Positions 35,601-46,822 are shown, counted from the first letter of the stretch. The stretch: DNA of 64,000 bases from Branchiostoma floridae (GCF_000003815.2 NC_049979.1:26024340-26088339); one strand, 5' to 3'. A program made the numbers and translations. Notes: generated from the letters alone by a model not told the origin.

Positions 35601-38600
35601 CATTCATACATTCATCATTCATTCATGTACTCATTCATTTATTCACTCATTTTGTTATTCATTTACTCATTCATTTATTCACTCATTTTGTTATTCATTT
35701 ACTCATTCATTTATTCACTCATTTTGTTATTCAACCACATTTATTCCTACATTCGCATTTGTTACATTCAAATCATCAGTTTATTTATTCATTCATCATT
35801 TATTATTTCATTCATTCACTCATTCATTTGCTTTGTTTCAATATACTTGTGAATTTTGAAACTAGCTAGTTTGTTCATTACATGCTGTGCATCCTATATG
35901 TTTAGCTAAGTTGTACCTATTCTGAAAAATCAATATCAAGCCCTGCATGTGTATGCTACTGTATCTCCAGGCCAACAGATTTGTGAACAGGTTCCATGAA
36001 GAGAGGAAAACCAAGCTGAGTCTGATCCTGGACAGCGAACGTTGGAAACAGACGGACGTTCCCGTCGAGTTTCAGGACCTGGTCAACTCCGTTGACAAGG
36101 GTAAGGCTCGCACAACCTTTGACCAGCATGCACGCAGTCTTGCCAATCGCGGGTCAAAATGTTTGAATTACTGTTACGCTGTCACACCAATTTTATTTGT
36201 TGTTTCTCGGATTTCCCAACCTAATTTTTTTTCCAATTTGAAAAAAAAAGAAGAACTTTTTAAATTGATGGCCACATCTCGTGTTGACAAAATTTCACTG
36301 CATCTCCTTTCTCAAATTAACTATGGGCCTCAGATTCCAGTAGCTGTACGTGCCTATTTTGGATGGTACATTTATCATTTTTCTTACTTTGAACTTTGCT
36401 ACCAGGGACTCCCTAAATGTTGACTGTTATTATTTCTGTTGTGTAACTTGAGTAAGCCCCTCGATCTTTTTGTACAAGATTTTTTAAATTATTTTTTTCG
36501 ACCGACTTACTTTTTTCTGAAAAAAATCCGAGAAACAACAAATCGAATTGGTGTGGCCTTACGCTGCCACAGACAAGTGCAGTTTAAAAGACTATTCATT
36601 CCTGCATGAGAAATTATCTTACATTTATATGTGGACATATTATCTTACAAATATGTCCACAATATTTCATACGTTTTGCATCTTTTGGCGTTCACTCCCA
36701 ATTCGGCCATACTGACATGACTAAGTAATAGGTATGATTCTGCAGCAGAAAAATTTCTTCCAAATGCCAGATATTTAGGGAATCCTAAAAATTGTGTGAT
36801 GTGCATGTTTGCACCTAGGTGTGATACCATCCCCTACTACCAAGCAGAATTCCAGTAAGTAGTGGACTCAGTAAAATCATTTTTTTCTTCCAAACACTTC
36901 TAGTTTTCCCACTTGGGCAAACCATTCTGCAAACAAAGGCTGTTTCTTTCATTTCATTTCAAAGTCTCATTTGAAAATGCTTAACGGTGAGGTCGCATTT
37001 GTCGCTGGGCACCGTGTCAGTTTGACAGTTGTAGACTTTTCAAACAGGCTGCGACAAAACCAACTGCCAATGAGAATCAGACAGCTGAATTTTGAATTAC
37101 ACAGGCACAACTGCCAACAGTTTTCACGGCGATCATGCGAGAAATGTGACCTAACATTGAAAGTTGTTCTTTTCATTGGCTATTCATTTTGGTTTATGTT
37201 GGACTTTTTTGCATGAACTGAACGGAACTTTTGCACGGTTGGGGCCAAGGGTTCTTTTGGACTGGTGGCATTTCACTCTTTTCTTTTTGGCATGGCTAAA
37301 AGTCTACATTGCTGCACTTAACAGTTTATTATACCTCAAGTTTAAGTCTTTAAGAAAACGTCTACCCTTCTAAAGGGATTTATGGCATCTTCCAATTTTT
37401 TCTTTGTTTCAGTCACTGAGAAGAAACCAACGGAGTACCTTGTTGTGGATGGGCAGAAGTTTGCTGTTGTTGGGTAGGTGTCACAGGAGTAGTACTGTAT
37501 CTTTTTTGGGATAATAGAGTTTTCTTTTTACACAACCAGTGATGTCCTGCTTATGTTTGGGATTGTGTTCTTGCCAAAAGAGCCACTTATACTGGGTAGA
37601 ACTAAATAGCATCAAGAACCAGCACTAAGTTCTAAAGGGAGATAAAAACATAAGGAGGTAAGAGATGTTACTGGTTCTGTTAAACGATATCCTAGGTTTT
37701 AAACCTGAACCTGAACATAGAGTTAATTTCGGATAATTTCGGATAATTTCGGATGTTACTTCTTTTATTTTTGTTGGGACTTTTGAAGTACTGAGAAAGA
37801 TGTCAGCAAGGTGTGAATGACTCCTACATCTTAGAAGGAAAGGAAATTTTTCACAGTGTAAGTTGGCAGTTTAAACAAATTGAATATGTACAGCAGTTCA
37901 GTACCATGGCATATTACATGCTGAAACACCATCAACAGCACAACATCACTTTCCATGGCACTGAAACACCATTAACAACACCATGGTACTTTTTCTGGTG
38001 CTCAAACACCATCAACAACACCATGGTACTTTTTCTGGTGCTGAAACACCATCAACAACACCATGGTACTTTTTCTGGTGCTGAAACACCATCAACAACA
38101 CCATGGTACTTTTTCTGGTGCTGAAACACCATCAACAACACCATGGTACTTTTTTTTCTGGTGCTGAAACACCATCAACAATACCTTGGTACTTTTCATG
38201 GTGCTGAAACACCATTCACAATGCCATGGCACTTTTCATGGTGCTGAAGCACCATCAATAATACCATTGTACTTTTCCATGTTACTGAAACACCATCAAA
38301 TGTACCATGGCACTTTTCATGGTGCTGAAACACCATCCATAATACCACAGCACTTTTAATGATACTGAAACACCACCAACAATACCATGTTACTTTCCAT
38401 GGTCCTGAAACAACATCAACAGTACCATGGCACTTTTCATGGTACTGGACACCATTAACAATACCGCATCACTTTTCATGGTGCTGAAACGCCATCAAAA
38501 GTACCATGGCACATTTCATGGTGCTGAAACACCATCAACAATACCATGGCACTTTCCATGACACTGAAACACCATCAACAATATCGTGGTCTTTTCATGC

Positions 38601-41600
38601 TGATGAAACACCATCAACAGTACCATGGCATTTTCTGTCATACTGAAACACCATTAAGAGCACGGATGCATTTTCAACCACCTTTAACATGTGTTCTTTA
38701 GTACTGTGCTGCTGCTACTGAAGATGGTACTGGAGTACTGTCAGTGTGCTGATGACCTGCCTTCCGCTACACCTGACATCCTCACAAGACTAGTAGAGCT
38801 TTTAAAGGTAAGAAAAAAATCATCCGATCACCAGAAGGAAAACTTTTGATTGTTACACCCAATGTCGTCCACAAACATGCATGCACATACATGTAATTTT
38901 GTTGTATCATTCTTGCTCTTTGTTGCATAATGTACAATGTAACATTTACTCTCATTTATGAGATGAACTCTGTCAGTTGTATGATGTTATTATCAGTATT
39001 CAAGTGTTTAATTTGAAGTGAATAAGATTCAAAAAGGAAAAAAGAAACTTACATAATGTATTGTAGTATTCTCCATTTCTCACTAGCACTTTGCATATTA
39101 TCAGAAATTCAATTTCAAAATTCAAACTCTCAAAATGTCGACAAAACATAATTCCTGTGCTATGTAATTTTCTGAGATAGATTTAATGTCAACCAATTCG
39201 TCTATTGAAGTCATTTGGATTCACTCTCTTTTCTTGCAGCACTTTAACTCCAGAAGCTGTCAGCTGGTCCTAGGAGCTGGTGCTAGACAGGTCGTGGGTC
39301 TGAAGACAATCACCACCAAGAATCTTGGTAACAGAACTTCTTCTTAGTTGTTTGTTCAACCTTCTTCATTATTAAGTCCAGGTAGTGTCCAAGAAGGTTT
39401 AACAATTCAAAATAACAGACAGAGTATTGTACACTGTACAAGAGATTCTTCATTATTTTTCATTCATCTTCTTCTTCAGGTTAGAAATGAACTTTGGCCA
39501 TCTACAACATAGTATATGTCTTCCTTTATGTTTTTGCAGTTATAGGCATATATCTGCTCATTTGCAGCTCATTTGTACAAATTACGTACAGTGTTGTCAG
39601 AAAACCCCTTTTTTTATATATTTGAGAGGGTCAGAAGATCTCTTATATTTATAACTACAGTATGAAAACACTTGAACTACAAGGTATAATGGCCATGACA
39701 TTGCAGAAATACATTTAAGTCATTACATTGCAATGTTTATATATCAGAGTTAAGGTAAGGGCACAACCCGCCATACCCGCTTTTTGTCCATATGTTTTTT
39801 TGGAGGTCACATCTGTGATGTTTTTCTGAAAACATGGGGAAGGAGTGGCAAGAGCAGGGAGGGAGTACGTCTCAATGCAGGTCATACCAATAGCAAACAA
39901 AGTTTTGCCTGCATGTTAAGTTCTACGGCGTGTCTGCGTGCTCCCAATCCATCGGATTCCGTACGAGTTTGTACGGAGGCGGTACCCGCCACTTATGGAT
40001 CCCAAAAGATTGCCCACACTTAGACAGCACGTATTTGCACATATCGCAGGTTGTGCCCTTAGCTTTAATAGTTAAAGTCTTCCCCCCTGATGACCAGACT
40101 GTTTTTTCTGTGCCTATCCAGCCTTGTGTTCGCGCTGCCTTCAGCTGATGGTTCACCACCTGCCCATAGTGGAGGAACACTTCAGGGCCAGGCTCCAGCA
40201 CAAACAACAGCCCATGCTCAAGTCCTTCCAACAGGTCAGTAGTATAATGCTAAACTTTCTTCCAACACAACGGATCAAATTTTCAACGACCACTGTCGCC
40301 TACTTTAGTATCAATAATTACTAGTCAGGGCAATCCTGCCATCGCTCAACAGAGATGGTGGGTGAGATAAACATCCTGGTATGTTTGACCAATTGCCTGT
40401 TTACTGTAAATGCAGAAACTTTCGCGGTGGTTTGATGTTCTCAGTTCTCAGAACTTAAAACCAACGCGAACATTTTTCCATGGCAGTAAGAGACTACAGT
40501 GCATGGTTCTATCGCAAACTTAAAACCACAGCAAAAATCCCTAAATCCCCTGCAACTTAAATGTATTTACAGTATATTTTGTATCATATATTGTGCAGTT
40601 ACCAGGGATAGTCCTTTATAATAACTTTTTGCTAGTTTGGTCGACCTGGCTATATGTCTTTTTATACAATATAAATCAAATCAGAGTAGGCTCATTTTTC
40701 AGTTGAGTATGGTGTTAAGTGCCTTTCCCAAGGCAAAACAATAGGACCTATTGTGGATTCAAGCCTGGAGTTAGATCTTGAGTCTGACTAAATGATTTTA
40801 ACCACTTTGCCACCTTCAGGTTATTAAAGACTACAATGATCACATCCAGGAGATTGCCAGTAAACTCATCGCCATCATGGACGACATGTTTGAGAAATCT
40901 CTAGCAAAGGTAGGACTTTTGTTTTTGATCAATACAGAATGTATGTGTAACTCAAAACTGGTGAGTGTTCATCAAAATGTATTTCTTTATTCATTTTGAT
41001 AGAACAATGTAGTGAATTTGATGCACATTACTGAACCATCATCTTTGGATGCACTTTCTATGAATTGGCCTTCATCAGTTGATTTGTGATGAATTTGGTA
41101 CAAATCTATGTATGCCAACATTTATATGTTAACACTATAGAAGTAGACAACAGTCTTTGTAATCTCATCAACACAACTTGATGATAATTGCTTTTTATGT
41201 CTTATTATGTATGTATTATAGTATACTGTCTGTACACTGGTATGTGAATGTTAATAAAGTTATTGTTTCATATGCAATGTATCAGGCCTCAAAATTCACT
41301 TTTTTCCCTACTGTCCCAGCATTGTCCCAAAAATAAATTTCAACTGTCCCGAAGTGAGGATGGACTGTCCCAACCCTATTTTCAGAAATTATGTATTACA
41401 ACAACTGTAAGTCAGAGTACGCACGCCTGACAACCGCGGGTGCGGGGAGATCGGACATTCTGATGTTGATTCGTTGATTATTTTCCTATTGTCCCAAAAG
41501 TGTCCCAAAAAGATTTTTCAGTTGTCCCGGCCTAAATTTTAGTGGCCCCGGGACATCGGGACATAGTTAACTTCGAGCCCTGATGTATACTAGAATAAGA

Positions 41601-43580
41601 AAATGATATTAAAAAGTCAACAGTATATCTCATTCAATGATTTGAATGGTTGATTGTCAGAAATACCTACAGTGGTTTTTATTTTATTTTTTATTTCCAG
41701 TGGGAAGCCAAGGCCCCCATGCCATCTTCCACCTTCCGTACCATCTGTAAACAGATCAGTAAGCTACACGAGGCCATAGTGGACCTTCTACCTCCAGAAC
41801 AGATCAGAGTAAGCGAGGTTCAAAATAGTGTAAATGCAAAAGTTTGTGGAGAAAAGGGACATTTGGCGGTGGATTTAAGTTCACGGTAGCACCATGCACT
41901 GTAGTCTCTTAGTCTTACTGCCATGGAAAAATGTTTGCGTGGTTTTACAGTAATCGTTTCTACCCTCAACTGCAACAAAATGTAAACTTATTTCTTACAA
42001 TCCTCTGCAAAGCTGGTGTGTTACGCCGAACGACGGTTATACCAGCTGTATAGATACAGACACAGTTACAGATACACAACTTTTCATATAATGCCAATGA
42101 TGTTAAGAAGTATGTGATGAAATGCCTTGAGTTGGAAACCATTTAAGTAATGGCTTAATCACCATTGTGAGTCAGTCCTCTTCAAGCCGTCCACCTGTCC
42201 AAAATGACTGTAACTTATGTCTACTTGTCTTTGCAGGTCTTATTTACGAGGATAAACGTGTCCTTTAAGAGCCATTTACAACAGCAACTGGTCAGACTAA
42301 ATGTTACAAACGACGGGGGACCACAGCATGGGTAAGGAATCAGGATTTTTATTCCCAACCAAAAATAGATTGTCAAACTTGCTAAATAGATATTAAGTGA
42401 ATATGACGTTGAAAGTACCAAGGAGGATTTATAATTTGATTTCAGGATATAGGAGAATTCTTTTTACACAACCAGCAGGTACTTACATTGCTTACATTTT
42501 GATGTCTCTCAGACACCTTCGTCAGATCAGAGCTTCTAACTGGAGTTCTGCTTCTCATCGCTATATGTAGCCGATGTAGGTGGCGCTTTTGCAGTGACAA
42601 AACAATCCCAAACATGGCTAAGCTTGTATCCCCCCTCGTCTTGGTTCATCACTGGGGTTGACTTTCTACTATTTTCGGAATTTCCTTTTCATTTATGATC
42701 TTTCTTGAAAATACCATATATGTAATATGCATTGCATTGTCAAACTGTCTACATGCATGTATATTTGCTCACTGCAGCTGAAATCCAGAAAGAAAGTAGA
42801 CCAAAAAATAATCGCTACCCACTTGACCCTGTTTTTTTCTAAACCGAAATCGAAAATTTTCTTAGATCTAATGAGTGTGAGTGAGGTTTTACTCGCTAGT
42901 CTAGGATAGCGTGTGTAGTCCAGTGGTTAGTGGCCCTGCCTATGGAACTAGTAGCCAGGAGTTCCATTCTGGCTGTATCGCTCACCCAACATGCACGCTA
43001 CCAGAAAGGGCTGCAGTCCTTATTACTGGACATTAAGCCATGCTCCCACTATTCATTGTTCTTGAATAGAAATATTCATTGGCCATAATGTAAAAGTAGG
43101 CAAGTTCAGATTGTCATGATGTCATCCGTGAACATCCCAGGTCACAAGAACTCACCCCACACACCAGCCCACTATCTCAAGTGTCCAAAAGTCTGACTTT
43201 TAATAATTCCAATCAGCGGAACACATCGCAGCTGTCAAATATGCCGCCATCTTGGCTATTCCTGACGTAATTTTAGGGACTGACCACTTCAAATTAGGGG
43301 TCATCAAGGGCATATGGACTCAATTTGGGCCTTCTGCGGCTGCGTCAATTAGGGTCATTGCCTTGAACCTGTAAATAATGTAGAGAGTGTCTGTCCTCTC
43401 TGTCATGATCAGTGGAAGAATAACTCTTTAATGTGCTAAATTGGATCAATCTCACTTTCATTTTCACTCTTACTTTTCAGACTGGTGCAGTCAGATGTTG
43501 CGTTCTATTCGGGCCACATGCAGTCGCTGCGCGACCTGACAGATGTCGACCTTCACATGCAGGACATCTGGGACAGGTGA
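26623..43580 (+). CDS. VPS54: VPS54, GARP/EARP tethering complex subunit (N-terminus missing)
   Basis: Eighteen exons: 26623-26722, 27454-27596, 29359-29485, 30381-30488, 30928-30983, 31680-31776, 32438-32934, 33969-34095, 35021-35152, 35971-36100, 37413-37473, 38702-38807, 39240-39327, 40122-40234, 40820-40909, 41701-41808, 42237-42331 and 43481-43580. Every junction is GT/AG with matching phase, giving about 758 residues and a TGA. Recognised VPS54 stretches include TVHQTQPMVQVLLSTSDFVA, NRFHEERKTKLSLILDSERW, HFNSRSCQLVLGAGARQVVG and QSDVAFYSGHMQSLRDL. VPS54 is the subunit specific to GARP, which with VPS51-53 tethers endosome-derived vesicles at the trans-Golgi network. The family is near 970 residues, so roughly the first third is missing. 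The first exon starts in phase 2 and so needs upstream exons. Confidence 0.93.
28212..28987. mobile_element. Inverted-repeat element in VPS54 intron 2
   Basis: Ends are GGACCCTTCCAGCCGAACAC and TTCGGCTGGAAGGGTCC, an inverted repeat of about 24 bp with one difference, plus further internal similarity (GGTTCTATTT on both sides). It is 776 bp long and more GC-rich than the surrounding intron. No transposase frame and no clean target duplication were seen. Confidence 0.65.
29632..30079. mobile_element. Element with GGGGTGGGTACC ends in VPS54 intron 3
   Basis: Starts GGGGTGGGTACCGGTACAG and ends GTGCCCACCCC, with TACTA-like sequence outside both ends. The interior repeats AGGTCCAGGTCC and GGACCTGAACCTGGACC in inverted form. 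Relatives: an end at about 51115-51160 (GTACCGGTACCCACCCC) and a partial, internally similar copy at about 33485-33850. Confidence 0.6.
30810..30880 (-). repeat. Dispersed repeat tail with TTCATTCATT end
   Basis: Reverse complement of the segment at 8634-8690 in the array flank (GTCTTGTTGTGACC... AAAGGTCTTCATTCATT). The short tandem tail suggests the 3' end of a SINE or LINE. Confidence 0.45.
31091..31129. other. 12-bp perfect hairpin in VPS54 intron 5
   Basis: CGCATCCTTGCC (31091-31102) and GGCAAGGATGCG (31118-31129) form a perfect 12-bp stem with a 15-nt loop. The stem is far more GC-rich than the surroundings. It could be a transposon remnant or a structured intronic element; nothing else supports a function. 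Confidence 0.5.
31410..31615. repeat. Dispersed repeat with (GACA)n/(AC)n tail, VPS54 intron 5
   Basis: Same motif order as the repeat in the TPR gene introns: GCTGCAGTACCAAGGTCACA, GGGGGCCCAAAATCGACC, CCAAATATCATGGCAATCC, ATATCCGG, a (GACA)n/(AC)n run and CTCCATTTTTCATGGAG. It ends about 65 bp before VPS54 exon 6. Confidence 0.6.
31831..31976. mobile_element. Family A foldback element, VPS54 intron 6
   Basis: Ends TACTGTAAATGCATTTAAG and TTTCTGCATTTACAGTA, with TTGCGGTAG and ACCGCGAA inside. A 146-bp compact version of the family seen at 6478. Confidence 0.7.
32438..32934 (+). CDS. VPS54: VPS54 exon 7 with acidic Ser/Glu-rich insert
   Basis: The longest VPS54 exon (497 nt). It starts MTAAVIQGVIHLAAGRGHC, the conserved helix, then runs into a low-complexity stretch rich in Ser, Glu and Asp (SQSSKPEAEAPDDNGP, SENRV-type segments, DEDGEDVGYYLEDR). 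Vertebrate VPS54 also has a variable Ser-rich linker in this place, so this is likely a disordered loop between helical bundles. Base composition is more GC-rich than in neighbouring introns. Confidence 0.85.
34641..34970. mobile_element. hAT-like inverted-repeat remnant, VPS54 intron 8
   Basis: Left end CAGTGCTCAAAATCC, right end GGTATTTCGAGCCCAG, with TTACCTGCACCAG and CCTGCAC/GTGCAGG motifs inside. The ends resemble CAGGGCTCGAAATT-type termini of non-autonomous hAT elements. No exact 8-bp target duplication was found, so the assignment is tentative. Confidence 0.45.
35160..35850. repeat. Long (ATTC)n microsatellite in VPS54 intron 9
   Basis: About 690 bp dominated by the tetranucleotide ATTC with scattered substitutions and single-base slips; a higher-order unit near 35628-35735 (TCATTTATTCACTCATTTTG) repeats three times. 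Open frames here encode only Phe-Ile-His-Ser-like strings and are not genes. It starts almost directly after the exon 9 donor at 35153. Confidence 0.95.
36178..36562. mobile_element. Inverted-repeat element in VPS54 intron 10
   Basis: Left arm CGCTGTCACACCAATTTTAT...TTGTTTCTCGGATTT and right arm AAATCCGAGAAACAACAAA...ATTGGTGTGGCCTTACG are complementary over about 35-40 bp with a few differences. A related right arm occurs at about 27340-27400 (CGAGAAGCAACAAATAAATT). No coding capacity. Confidence 0.55.
37918..38660. repeat. Minisatellite of about 40 bp, VPS54 intron 11
   Basis: About 18 tandem copies of a 40-bp unit containing CTGAAACACCATCAACAAC and CCATGGTACTTTTTCTGGTG. The first several are nearly identical (for example 37981 and 38021), and copies diverge toward the right with CACTTTTCATGGTGCTG variants. 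It ends about 40 bp before exon 12 (38702). Units lack unique spacers, so it is not CRISPR-like. Confidence 0.95.
39756..40061. mobile_element. Inverted-repeat element (TAAGGGCACAACC) in VPS54 intron 13
   Basis: Ends TAAGGGCACAACC and GGTTGTGCCCTTA are a 13-bp perfect inverted repeat enclosing 306 bp without coding capacity. Flanks outside both ends are A/T-rich (GTTAAGG, AGCTTTAA). It ends 60 bp before exon 14. Confidence 0.65.
40402..40574. mobile_element. Family A foldback element, reversed, VPS54 intron 14
   Basis: Starts TACTGTAAATGCAGAAA and ends AATGTATTTACAGTA, with TTCGCGGTGG inside. Orientation is opposite to the copies at 6478 and 31831. Confidence 0.65.
41284..41579. mobile_element. 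hAT-like inverted-repeat element, VPS54 intron 15
   Basis: Left end CAGGCCTCAAAATTCAC, right end GTTAACTTCGAGCCCTG. ATGTAT flanks both sides (6 bp kept; hAT elements make 8-bp duplications). The interior repeats ACTGTCCC and GTCCCAAAA and is not coding. Confidence 0.6.
42436..42575. repeat. Dispersed repeat, copy 1 (VPS54 intron 17)
   Basis: About 130 bp including ATATAGGAGAATT, CACAACCAGCAG, GATGTCTCTCAGACACC and TTCGTCAGA, followed by CTGGAGTTCTGCTTCTC. A near-identical block is at 48222-48345. The inverse of this motif (GAAGGTGTCTGAGAGACATC) resembles sequence found next to retroelements in other invertebrates; the assignment is uncertain. Confidence 0.5.
42905..43040 (+). repeat. tRNA-derived SINE-like sequence, VPS54 intron 17
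   Basis: GTGTAGTCCAGTGGTTAGTGG resembles a Pol III A-box region and GGAGTTCCATTCTGG a degenerate B-box. A related head (GTGTAGCCTAGTGGTTAGTAA) occurs at 53364 in the polycystin-like gene. The anticodon region does not fold, so this is a SINE head rather than a tRNA gene. Confidence 0.45.
43481..43580 (+). CDS. VPS54: VPS54 terminal coding exon
   Basis: Encodes LVQSDVAFYSGHMQSLRDL and the C-terminal VDLHMQDIWDR before TGA at 43578-43580. The acceptor TTTTCAG is at 43474-43480, and it completes a Gly codon from the previous exon. The C-terminus matches the end of the VPS54 family, so the protein is complete on this side. Confidence 0.9.
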
Positions 43581-44299
43581 CAGTGGGAGGAGCTACAGCC
43601 ACTCACACACCCACCCCTGCAAACACAAAACAGGCATCCCCTCCACTCTTCCAAATTTGTATATATTTCATTCCTCTGTGGAATTTCCAACATGGAATTT
43701 GAGATAGGTGCAGGCTTCTATGTCATTGTTTTCATCTGCTGCTGTTAAAGTGATTGTTGTTCAAGTTTGGAGCAATCCATACAATTCACATTGACATTGA
43801 AACCTTTACAACTGAATTCTATAATGACATGAACATTATCTCATTTTGTTCTGTAACTTACAATCTGTCCCATGAAATGGGGGTATTCGTGATTCGAAGA
43901 GGTCCACATTGAAAATTTGTGATCAGCGTAATCCTAGAGGGAGACTTGGTTTTGAAAATACATTAATATTATTTGATTTGTGCATAATGATTATGGTACT
44001 AGCTTGGTCAATAGAAATGTGGCAATTTTAAAGGAGATATCAAATCTGAATTTATGACATAATTTGTGTGTGATGTTTTTGGCACACTGTGTCAAAATTT
44101 TTCTTTGGAAAAGATACATTTGTAGACCTACATTATTTAATGTGCAAAGCTTTTACATGTAAATTTGTTCAGGTGAATATTATTAATGTGTAAGAAAATC
44201 CAAAAGCCCAGAACATGACCATGTATTTATAATGTACACATTATGTCATTATTTATCAATATTCCTTGAGGTACATTACTGTTCAAACGTCACACTGAT

Positions 44300-44690
44300 C
44301 ATAACATTGATTATATTCCATCTCAGTGTAGATCTGAGATACCTTCTTTATCTAATTCCAAAAGGCAATCTTCGTTTCTTGGATGGCTTTCCATGTACAT
44401 TCATTTTCTCTCTAACGTCCATCCTTTGGAAGTATTTCTCCACCACACTCCCAAATGCAGGGAGTCTAATAAAGAAAAGACAATCGCACAGATTGAAATC
44501 ATTTCATGGCTTTCAAAAGGCTCCACCCCTGTAGCATCGCCAAAAAAGGAAGGAACAATCTCTCGTGTTGTAATCAATGTTAATATGGTTGATGGAAAGT
44601 CATTGGATGCTCTTGACAAGCCTTTGACTGTGCCATTCCGTGCAACAAATTACTACCTTCAAGTTGATGTTTCGTGTTTTGTAACAGTAA
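44300..44690 (+). other. Unrecognised open frame in VPS54 3' flank
   Basis: An open frame around 44393-44698 reads MYIHFLSNVHPLEVFL followed by segments such as SRVVINVNMVDGKSLDAL. Composition is protein-like, but no family was recognised and no splice partners were found. It may be a fragment of a mobile-element protein or chance. Low confidence. Confidence 0.2.
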
Positions 44691-45159
44691 CAGTTTGAAA
44701 GATTTACTTTGCCCTGTTATCATGCAGAAAATGGTTTTACCCAATTTTGGAAAGTGGATGATTACCACTCACAAGATGTGTTATTACAGTGCAAGCGGGG
44801 AAAAGAATGGTCGTTAAACTGTATAATCAAGTAGTCAAGGTGACATTTGGAGCAATTTACAACGAGGATGTTTGTGACAGTTTGTTTTGGGTAACTTTTG
44901 TGGCCTGGATAATAACTGGCACAACTTAACACGCAGGTTTCCATGCTGCCAGAACAACGTAAGCACCACAACATGATGCATGTTGGCAGTGTCACGTAGA
45001 ATAGCATTTCTACTCAGGTTCTATCTCAAAGTAGCAGGCAGGTGCTGGCTGCCATGTTGGTGTCCTTGATTTGCATTTCAGTGATTCTTAGCTCAAGTGT
45101 GTTCAGCTTTTTTATGTATTATCATCAATTCTCTTGGTACTTTTTTCTGTGAGCTACAC

Positions 45160-45259
45160 NNNNNNNNNNNNNNNNNNNNNNNNNNNNNNNNNNNNNNNNN
45201 NNNNNNNNNNNNNNNNNNNNNNNNNNNNNNNNNNNNNNNNNNNNNNNNNNNNNNNNNNN
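45160..45259. other. Assembly gap (100 N)
   Basis: Exactly 100 N, the conventional length for a gap of unknown size. Distances between features on either side are therefore not reliable. Confidence 1.
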
Positions 45260-45445
45260 CGTCATGGCTACACAATGCTTGTTTCAAGGTCCGGCCATTA
45301 TTAGATTGTCTAGTTGGATTATATTAATAATATTATGATTCTTTCTCAAACTGCCAGAAATGTTTCTATTCTTGTCTAAAAGCTGTATCACAGAAATTCC
45401 TATTTCCCTTGAAGCATCATTCATTCATTTGTCCCATAGCCTTTT

Positions 45446-45500
45446 TAATCAGCCGTAGGCTGATTAATTAGCCGTAGGGGCAGCACAACATGTTGTGCTG
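45446..45500. other. Two adjacent palindromes in intergenic DNA
   Basis: TAATCAGCC (45446-45454) pairs with GGCTGATTA (45458-45466) around GTA, and CAGCACAACATGTTGTGCTG (45481-45500) is a perfect 20-bp palindrome. GCCGTAGG occurs in both the first hairpin and the spacer. These could be a transposon end or a binding site for a dimeric protein. Confidence 0.6.
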
Positions 45501-46105
45501 TATCAATAGGCATTTTAGTCCCCTGGCGGCGCCTATCTCCTCTCCGGAGCATACGCCTTGAGATATTATCAGTAGCTATGAACATTTCAGTCACTCTAGT
45601 TAGAAAAGAAAATCTTACTGTTCAATATGTTCAGCAAAGCAAGATGTTGCAAAACCACCTGGATGACCAATCACAGCAGGTGTGACTTGCTGAGTTGTCT
45701 TGGAAGTTGAAACTTTCATTTTTGTGTATATGAAATGTAATTTATCAAGATCATGATTGTTTGTTCCATTGTACATCCATTGTTCAGAATTTACAAAAGA
45801 AAAGCAGCACTATTTTATTCTGTATCTTGAAAATCCTATCAGGGGTGGTGGTGTTTCAGTCTGTTTTTGTTTTGTTGTTGTTACGTACAACTATATCGAA
45901 TCAAGACTATCTGGAGTAGCAGAGTCAGATTTCAACATTTGTATCATAACGAGTCACTACCAGATGGTGTCCATGTATACACTTATAGATCCCAATGTAT
46001 GTATCATTATTTCTGTTATAGATTTATCCATAAAGTATCTCTTTATGTGATGATGAACCGAATGTGCACATATGAGTTTATTCTAGGTGCAATATGCTCA
46101 CCAGT

Positions 46106-46316
46106 TACTGTAAATGCATTTAATTTCGCGGGGATTTAATTTCGCGTTAGCGGAAAAGAGACTTTTCGCGGTGGTTTTAAGTTTGCAGTTGCACCATACA
46201 CTGTAGTCTCTTATTGCCATTGGGAAAATGTTTGTGGTGGTTTTAATTCGCGGTGAAGCAGCCACCGCGAAAACTGCAAACATTAAACCACCGCAAAAGT
46301 TTCTGCATTTACAGTA
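46106..46316. mobile_element. Family A foldback element, intergenic
   Basis: Ends TACTGTAAATGCATTTAATT and TTTCTGCATTTACAGTA with inverted TTCGCGG/CCGCGAA inside; about 210 bp, close in size and layout to the copy at 6478. Confidence 0.7.
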
Positions 46317-46609
46317 GTCAATGCTTCTTTGAAATTCATCAAACTTTTCAGGATCGTTAAAGCTTCCAAATATACATTATACCTTCTAGAATTCATTGCA
46401 TGGTTTCTGGCTGTACCATATTGGTCTTTTACACTTCCAATGGAAAGTTGCATAATTGTGTGATCTTTAGTAGTATTGATTATACATGCAAATGTGTTAT
46501 CAGAAACTACACAATGTAATGTATTGTTGAAGTCACTTTTGTGTTAAGTTCGGATTAGTGTGTCATCTGGTCATGGACTTTCTTCCCCATTTTTTGCAGT
46601 CTGAAATGT

Positions 46610-46822
46610 AACGCTAGTTCATCTTAATCTGTGGTGTAACCTATATCCGTTGTTTTTCAAAACGGTATTTAGGCACATCAAGCCGACGGGTGGTAGTTTT
46701 AAACTGCAATATACTGAAAATATGGCAATTTGAAACCAGTGTCCATCGACGTGATATCCCCAAATGCCCTTTTTTAAAAGCAACAGATATAGGTTACCTG
46801 ACGAATAAAGGTGAACTAGCGT
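46610..46822. mobile_element. Inverted-repeat element with AACGCTAGTTCA ends
   Basis: Left end AACGCTAGTTCATCTT and right end AAGGTGAACTAGCGTT are a 16-bp inverted repeat with one mismatch. ACCTATATC near the left also inverts to GATATAGGT near the right. Not coding. The motif CGCTAGTTCACTATAATC at 31807 may be a relic of the same family. Confidence 0.65.

Noticed and set aside
35392-35869. Overlapping open frames of about 155 codons, rich in Phe, Ile, His and Ser
   Set aside because: They are translations of the ATTC microsatellite in all three frames and have no independent support.
37918-38660. Regularly spaced repeat resembling a CRISPR array
   Set aside because: The whole 40-bp unit is repeated with no unique spacers, and the sequence lies in an animal gene intron. 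It is a minisatellite.
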